The notes under the pieces: generated by a model
Told to the model about the DNA's origin: nothing
Seen by the model: the letters and a program-made list of their open reading frames with translations, nothing else
Database searches by the model: none
In this document: positions 3,831 through 7,373 of the stretch, piece by piece
Position numbering within the stretch: position 1 is the stretch's first letter
Layout of the letters: every line of letters begins with the position of its first letter
Origin: Mollicutes bacterium
GTDB lineage: Bacteria; Bacillota_I; Bacilli_A; Izemoplasmatales; Izemoplasmataceae
Length of the DNA stretch: 7,373 bases
Assembly (NCBI GenBank): GCA_003552275.1
Contig: PUKL01000094.1
Span: 1 to 7,373 of the forward strand
Direction: 5' to 3'
Position numbers and translations under genes: made by a program

Positions 3831-5180
3831 TCATCGCGGCCGGAGTGTGACCGACGCCGCGTACGGTTGGGTCGGGCCCGAGTGAAGGTCGATGTTCCAA
3901 CTTTCGAGGAGGTACTCGCCCGACTCGAACTCGGCCTCGGCCGGCGCCGCGACGTCGACGGTCAGCTCGCCGCCGGGGAGTGTGTCGACGACCGTGTTAC
4001 GCCCGTCGGGTACCTCGCGGATCGCGAGCGCCTCGACGCGACTCCCGGCGGCCATCAGTTGCTCCGCCTGACGCGAGCCGAGGCGGAGGTCGACGTCGAC
4101 CGAGGCGGCGCCGCCGTCGGACGACCGAGACGGGAGGCCGACCTGACTCCTCGAGAGAAACAGCGTCTCCGTCGGGAATCCGAACACCCACGGCGCGTCG
4201 GTGACGGAGACGAGCGCCTCGTCGGAGCTGTCGTACCCGCCTCTCGATCGCGTCGAGACCGTCGCGAGCCACTCCCCTTCGTCCTCGCCGTCGGTGTCCC
4301 ACGTCAGCGTTACCGACCTCGTCGAGAGGGCGCCGACTGATACCGACGCGGAGCTCGCGGTAAACGGGTCGACGTCCCGGTCGAGCGACTCCCGAGCTCG
4401 AGGCGACTCGAGGCCGAGGTTAAACGTCACTCGCGACTGTCCGCGACCGACCGACGAGGCCGAGAACGACTCGGGGACGACCGCTCGCGTCGAAAACGGC
4501 GGATTGAGTCCCTCGCCCGGGATAACCTCGACCGGCGAGGAGCCGTCTCGAGGGATACGGCGGAAAGCGCCGAATGCCGTCGACTCGCGGTCGACGTCGC
4601 CGGCCCGGGAGTAAAACGGCTCGAGGCGGTCGACCGTCGACGCCGTCAGGATCGTCTCGAGCGTAATCGAGTCGTGATCGGTCGCGACCTCCGACGGCGT
4701 GACGGCGACGACCGGCGCGTCCTCCTCGTCGTCGAGCGGGAGCGCAATCGCCGCCCGCGGCGTGTACGACGTCGACGCGCTCGCCGTCGCGTATCCGGTC
4801 GTCTGTCGGTACGAGACGCTATCTCGAGAAACCTCCGCCGAGGAGCTCGAGGCATTCGACCGACCGACGTACGCGGTCGACTGACGCGCCGCCTCGAGGT
4901 GACGAGAGACGGCCGCCTGACCCGCTCGAGCTATCCCGGGCTCCGTCGACCGGGTCGGCTCGGACGACCGGGACGTCGAACCGCCGGCTCGGCTCGTCGA
5001 CGCCGTCACCGTTCGCGTACGAACGTCGACGCGGATCGCGACCGAGTCATCGTCGTCGTCCGACTCGACGACCGCCGACCAGTCGCCGTCCTCCGACGTT
5101 TCTGTTCCCCAGTCGAGCGTTATCGACGTCTCGTCGAGGCCGTCGAGGGCGACCGTCTCGGTGTCGACGAGTCCCGTCAT
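3831..5180 (-). CDS. Putative virion surface/tail protein with CARDB-like beta-sandwich parts
   Basis: ATG 5180 is two bases past the stop of the 69-residue gene, with GAGGAG about ten bases before it. Residues 5-52 (VDTETVALDGLDETSITLDW, then DGDWSAVVESDDDDDSVAIRV) match the second half of a CARDB-type adhesion domain. The first half seems to lie in the gene upstream. Residues 55-145 are Ser/Thr/Arg-rich and likely extended. Residues 200-260 (AFRRIPRDGSSPVEVIPGEG, then RVTFNLGLESPRARE) and 275-328 (SVSVGALSTRSVTLTWDTDG, then EGEWLATVS) are beta-rich. The second of these is another CARDB-like half. The remainder (330-449) is also predicted beta. The length, Ser/Thr content and position after a fibre-like gene suggest an exposed structural or adhesion protein. 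Enzyme motifs are absent. The downstream frame to 3591 hints that the protein may once have been longer. Confidence 0.82.
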   Translation of the reverse strand: MTGLVDTETVALDGLDETSITLDWGTETSEDGDWSAVVESDDDDDSVAIRVDVRTRTVTASTSRAGGSTSRSSEPTRSTEPGIARAGQAAVSRHLEAARQSTAYVGRSNASSSSAEVSRDSVSYRQTTGYATASASTSYTPRAAIALPLDDEEDAPVVAVTPSEVATDHDSITLETILTASTVDRLEPFYSRAGDVDRESTAFGAFRRIPRDGSSPVEVIPGEGLNPPFSTRAVVPESFSASSVGRGQSRVTFNLGLESPRARESLDRDVDPFTASSASVSVGALSTRSVTLTWDTDGEDEGEWLATVSTRSRGGYDSSDEALVSVTDAPWVFGFPTETLFLSRSQVGLPSRSSDGGAASVDVDLRLGSRQAEQLMAAGSRVEALAIREVPDGRNTVVDTLPGGELTVDVAAPAEAEFESGEYLLESWNIDLHSGPTQPYAASVTLRPR

Positions 5181-5181
5181 C

Positions 5182-5391
5182 TTACTGCTCCTCGATCGTT
5201 AAGTCGAGCGTCTGGTCGCCCGAACCGCCTCGGTTGACGACGTCGACGTCGACCTCGACGGTGTCGCCCGCCTCGACCGGCGAGTTCGTCTCGGTGATCT
5301 CGACCTCGAAATACGGGTCGTCCTTCCCGTACCGCTGCGACCCGTACGCACGCCGACCCCATCCGGTTCGTTGTTTTTCTTCCGACGTCAT
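5182..5391 (-). CDS. 69-residue protein, first half of a CARDB-like domain
   Basis: ATG 5391 overlaps the stop of the fibre-like gene by one base (TAATG). Residues 1-27 are basic and polar (MTSEEKQRTGWGRRAYGSQR). Residues 26-69 (YFEVEITETNSPVEAGDTVE and on to VDVVNRGGSGDQTLDLTIEEQ) have the signature of the start of a CARDB or similar Ig-like domain: 'spV-x-x-Gd-x-v-x-v-x-v-x-V-x-N-x-G-x-x-x-x-q'. The domain ends after about half its length, and its expected continuation is at the start of the next gene, in the +1 frame. Either two polypeptides complement each other or ribosomes shift or restart at TAAGATG (5178-5184). The codon pattern is normal, so I judge it real. Confidence 0.78.
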   Translation of the reverse strand: MTSEEKQRTGWGRRAYGSQRYGKDDPYFEVEITETNSPVEAGDTVEVDVDVVNRGGSGDQTLDLTIEEQ

Positions 5392-6521
5392 TATTCGAGC
5401 CTTATGTTCCAGTATACACCTCGGGCATCGCCGTTCGAGTCGTTAGACCCGCCGCCACATCGGAGGTGGTGGGTTCCATTGTAACCCGATATGTCAATTT
5501 CTTGCTCGTCCCACCCCTCGCTGTGGTCCTCCATCACATTGTCGCCGTCAATCCGAACGCGGGCGTGGCGGTTGCTCGACGTTGACTGGGGGTCAGTATG
5601 CATTTTTAGTGTGTGGTAGTCGGAGAGGTCGAGTTCAATTCTCCAGAATCCATCGCCCGAACTCCCGTCGTCGTAGATATGGGCCGCCGTCACTCGGCCC
5701 TCGGGGTCCTCTTCCGGGAAAATGTCGTCGAAGTCGTCATCCCTCGACGGGTCGTTGGGGTCAAGCTCCCACTGTTGCCAATGGGCTTCGGCGAGAGACG
5801 ACGTCGTCCAGACCTCATGAATATCGTCGTCGGCGTATGCTTTCGCCGCCGTCTCCGGCTCGGAGAACGCTTCACTTACTCCAGATGTAGTCGTTAGGTC
5901 GATTATTTCTGTGGCGAGGCCGAGGGGCCCCCATACCCACTCGTTCTCGTCTTCGTCCTCGTAGCTCCCATAATAATCCGGCGCCCCGCCCGCATCAATA
6001 ACGAACGCGAGGCTTGGCTCGCCGGGGTCGTCGGGTAGGTCGTCCTCGTCGTCGTACATCTCGATCGACATTCCGCCGACCTCGTTGGTCCCGATATCCT
6101 GTACATGACCTCGCGAGTCGACGTCGATCGAGGTGATAGCCTCCCCGTCGGCGGATGAGACGTCGCTCTGCGAACTCGTATCGGCGTGAGAAACCGTCTG
6201 GCCGTCGACGTCGATCATCGTGCTGCCGTCAACGGGGTCGTGGTGCGCGCTCGAGTCGTCAGCGTGGTCATTAAACTCGCCCTCGAGGTCATCCACGTCG
6301 GATTGCGCGGCGTCAGCGTCTGACTGGGCGGCATCGGCATCTGATTGAATCCCATCAAGGATCGCGTCGAGCGGCTCGATGAGGCCATCAGTCTCCTCGC
6401 GATCGGCCCCGTTGTCGATAATATCGCCCCACTCGTCGACCGTCTCCTCCTCGAGGTCCCCCTCGTCGAGGTCACTCATCACCGGGAAATCGTAGTTCTC
6501 GGTGGTCGGGATATCAGTCAT
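5391..6521 (-). CDS. Tail-fibre-like protein with heptad repeats, 376 residues
   Basis: ATG 6521 overlaps the previous stop by one base, with GGAGGATGA three bases upstream. Order of parts: an acidic helical N-terminus (1-58); three 7-residue repeats QSDADAA, QSDADAA, QSDVDDL (59-79), a likely trimeric coiled coil; DDSSAHHDPVDG (88-99), a phage-fibre type turn; beta-rich 100-150; a segment DDEDDLPDDPGEPSLAFVID to DENEWVWG (157-198) of the kind found in many phage fibres; and a beta domain at 275-376 (FWRIELDLSDYHTL, RVRIDGDNV, EIDISGYNGTHHLRC) resembling lectin or jelly-roll domains. Such proteins form fibres that bind the host surface. The 3' half has a lower GC content and more A/T-ending codons than its neighbours, which suggests an acquired receptor-binding tip. 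The family is inferred from architecture. Confidence 0.85.
   Translation of the reverse strand: MTDIPTTENYDFPVMSDLDEGDLEEETVDEWGDIIDNGADREETDGLIEPLDAILDGIQSDADAAQSDADAAQSDVDDLEGEFNDHADDSSAHHDPVDGSTMIDVDGQTVSHADTSSQSDVSSADGEAITSIDVDSRGHVQDIGTNEVGGMSIEMYDDEDDLPDDPGEPSLAFVIDAGGAPDYYGSYEDEDENEWVWGPLGLATEIIDLTTTSGVSEAFSEPETAAKAYADDDIHEVWTTSSLAEAHWQQWELDPNDPSRDDDFDDIFPEEDPEGRVTAAHIYDDGSSGDGFWRIELDLSDYHTLKMHTDPQSTSSNRHARVRIDGDNVMEDHSEGWDEQEIDISGYNGTHHLRCGGGSNDSNGDARGVYWNIRLE
6285..6347 (-). repeat. Three 21-nt tandem repeats in the fibre gene
   Basis: Three in-frame 21-nt units encode QSDADAA, QSDADAA and QSDVDDL (residues 59-79 of the fibre-like protein). The nucleotide units differ at synonymous sites, so they are an older duplication, not a recent slippage product. 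The seven-residue period with Ala/Ile/Leu spacing suits a coiled coil. Confidence 0.75.
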
Positions 6522-6913
6522 TAGTCATCCTCCTCCGGGAGTTCGACGGTGTGGTCAATCTCGAGCTTGTCGTCGCCGTCGATGATGACGTTCGCCTCGT
6601 CGAAGTTGTCCTCGTGTACCGGGTCGGTCGCCGAGAGGTCGTCGCCCTCGCCGACGTCGTCGGCCGAGTCGTACAGGGCCGTCCCGGCGAGCTCGACGGG
6701 AGTGTCGATATCCGAGTTCCCGCCGGCGACGTCGACCTCGAGGACGATCGGATTCGACGCCGGGTCGGTCCAGCTCGCCCGCGAGTCGTCGGCGACGTCG
6801 ATGACCGCCTCGATGACGCCGTCGTCGGTGACGAGCCCGAGGTAATTCCATCCGTCTGCGCTCGATACGAACTCTCGTAGGGTTTCGTACCCTTTGGATT
6901 CTAAGTCGCTCAT
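6521..6913 (-). CDS. Probable tail/baseplate protein, 130 residues
   Basis: ATG 6913 follows a 38-nt A-rich spacer after the upstream gene. The N-terminus is helical (LESKGYETLREFVSSADGW). It is followed by an alternating beta pattern (NYLGLVTDDGVIEAVIDVAD, then PIVLEVDVAGG, VELAGTALY) and an acidic region ending in a strand (EANVIIDGDDKLEIDHTVEL). It resembles the small proteins placed between hub and fibre genes in tail clusters, which often attach fibres to the baseplate. No catalytic motif or membrane span is present. Its last codons carry the Shine-Dalgarno of the fibre gene, and its stop overlaps that start, so the two are translationally coupled. The function is inferred from position and fold pattern. 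Confidence 0.8.
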   Translation of the reverse strand: MSDLESKGYETLREFVSSADGWNYLGLVTDDGVIEAVIDVADDSRASWTDPASNPIVLEVDVAGGNSDIDTPVELAGTALYDSADDVGEGDDLSATDPVHEDNFDEANVIIDGDDKLEIDHTVELPEEDD

Positions 6914-6951
6914 GTGTTACGTTCTCTTGATTTGTCGTTTCGGTTGTGAAT

Positions 6952-7373
6952 CTATCGCCCGGCGAGGGTGTGCTTCCGGTTCGAGAGGAGGACGTCGACG
7001 AGGTCGCCCGCCGTTCCGATGGTGCGGTCGGCCTCGATGACGCGGAGCTCGTCGTCGACGCCGTACGCCGGGAGCTCGACCGGGTACCGATCGCCGACAG
7101 ACGGGAAGGTGTCCATCGCGCCGACGTCGAGCGTCGTCTCGACCTCGAGGTACTCGGGTGCCTCGGCGTACTCGTTCGCGATCGTCGTCGCCCGCGCTTG
7201 GAGGCGCGAGCTCGACGTCGAGTCGACCTCGTCGACGTCCCACACCTCGCGGCCGTCCGTCTCGCTCGCGACGGCCTCCTCGTACAGCTCCCGATCCTCT
7301 CGAGAGACGGCCCGTACGTTCGTCACTTCCTCGCGGATATTCGCCCTGATACGCGGTTCGGTGACGACGATCC
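6952..7373 (-). CDS. C-terminal part of a probable baseplate/tail hub protein (partial)
   Basis: The frame is open to the right edge of the window and stops at TAG 6952-6954. An internal GTG at 7326 is unlikely to be the start, since coding-like sequence (VVTEPRIRANIREE) continues upstream of it. The visible 140 residues begin with an acidic helical part (SREDRELYEEAVASETDG). Then SRLQARATTIANEYAEAPEY leads into a beta domain (LEVETTLDVGAMDTFPSVGD, then RYPVELPAYGVDDELRVIEA) and a final strand (GDLVDVLLSNRKHTL). The pattern 'GD-x-[YV]-x-V ... LRVIE-x-x-R ... D-V-x-L-x-N' is what I expect at the C-terminus of phage hub or tail-endopeptidase-type proteins. Its place upstream of fibre genes agrees. 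The exact family cannot be fixed from this fragment. Confidence 0.75.
   Translation of the reverse strand, partial: IVVTEPRIRANIREEVTNVRAVSREDRELYEEAVASETDGREVWDVDEVDSTSSSRLQARATTIANEYAEAPEYLEVETTLDVGAMDTFPSVGDRYPVELPAYGVDDELRVIEADRTIGTAGDLVDVLLSNRKHTLAGR

Noticed and set aside
3777..5237. Plus-strand frames of 187, 137 and 187 residues opposite the 449-residue gene
   Set aside because: They are Arg-rich shadows. The minus-strand gene has coherent beta-sandwich patterns, normal codon use and coupled neighbours.
6551..6880. Plus-strand frame of 109 residues rich in Val and Asp
   Set aside because: Antisense of the 130-residue tail gene, which has a good start, coupled neighbours and a beta-rich pattern consistent with a tail protein.

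Overview
The window reads as part of a haloarchaeal tailed virus or an integrated provirus. GC content is high. The predicted proteins are rich in Asp and Glu. Strong Shine-Dalgarno sequences of the GGAGGTGA type precede several starts. I found no CTAG tetranucleotide on reading the window through, which fits the known avoidance of CTAG in haloarchaea and many of their viruses. No capsid, terminase or integrase gene is recognisable here, so virus and provirus cannot be told apart.

Left arm (1-1624, + strand): a compact operon of small genes joined by 4 to 8 nt start/stop overlaps. It holds the 3' end of an unknown gene, a 36-residue single-span membrane peptide, a small helical protein whose frame appears broken by one base, an archaeal Hjc-type Holliday junction resolvase (the most secure call in the window), and two acidic proteins of 124 and 129 residues. 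This looks like a DNA replication, recombination or accessory block.

Convergent junction (1625-1886): no gene, but two large perfect inverted repeats with 13-14 bp stems and 45-47 nt loops. The first can fold into a three-way junction. Both loops carry the same 9-mer, GGTAGGGGT.

Right arm (1887-7373, - strand, read right to left): a structural module. It starts with the C-terminal part of a probable baseplate/tail hub protein that enters from beyond the window. A 130-residue probable tail/baseplate protein follows, then a 376-residue tail-fibre-like protein with heptad repeats and a beta-rich C-terminal domain. Next come a 69-residue and a 449-residue protein that together seem to encode one split CARDB-like beta-sandwich domain. 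After a 776-nt gap come two membrane-anchored proteins of 234 and 153 residues.

The 776-nt gap (3055-3830) holds no convincing gene but is rich in dyads: two related 13-bp operator-like palindromes, a 9-bp inverted repeat, a possible promoter and a 9-bp hairpin. It is the best candidate for a control region separating the tail genes from the two membrane-protein genes. Two weak ORFs in it are described with low confidence.

Nothing here is a recognisable new defence or mobile system. The most interesting signals are the paired structured elements at the convergent junction, the paired operators, the split CARDB domain and the frameshifted small gene.
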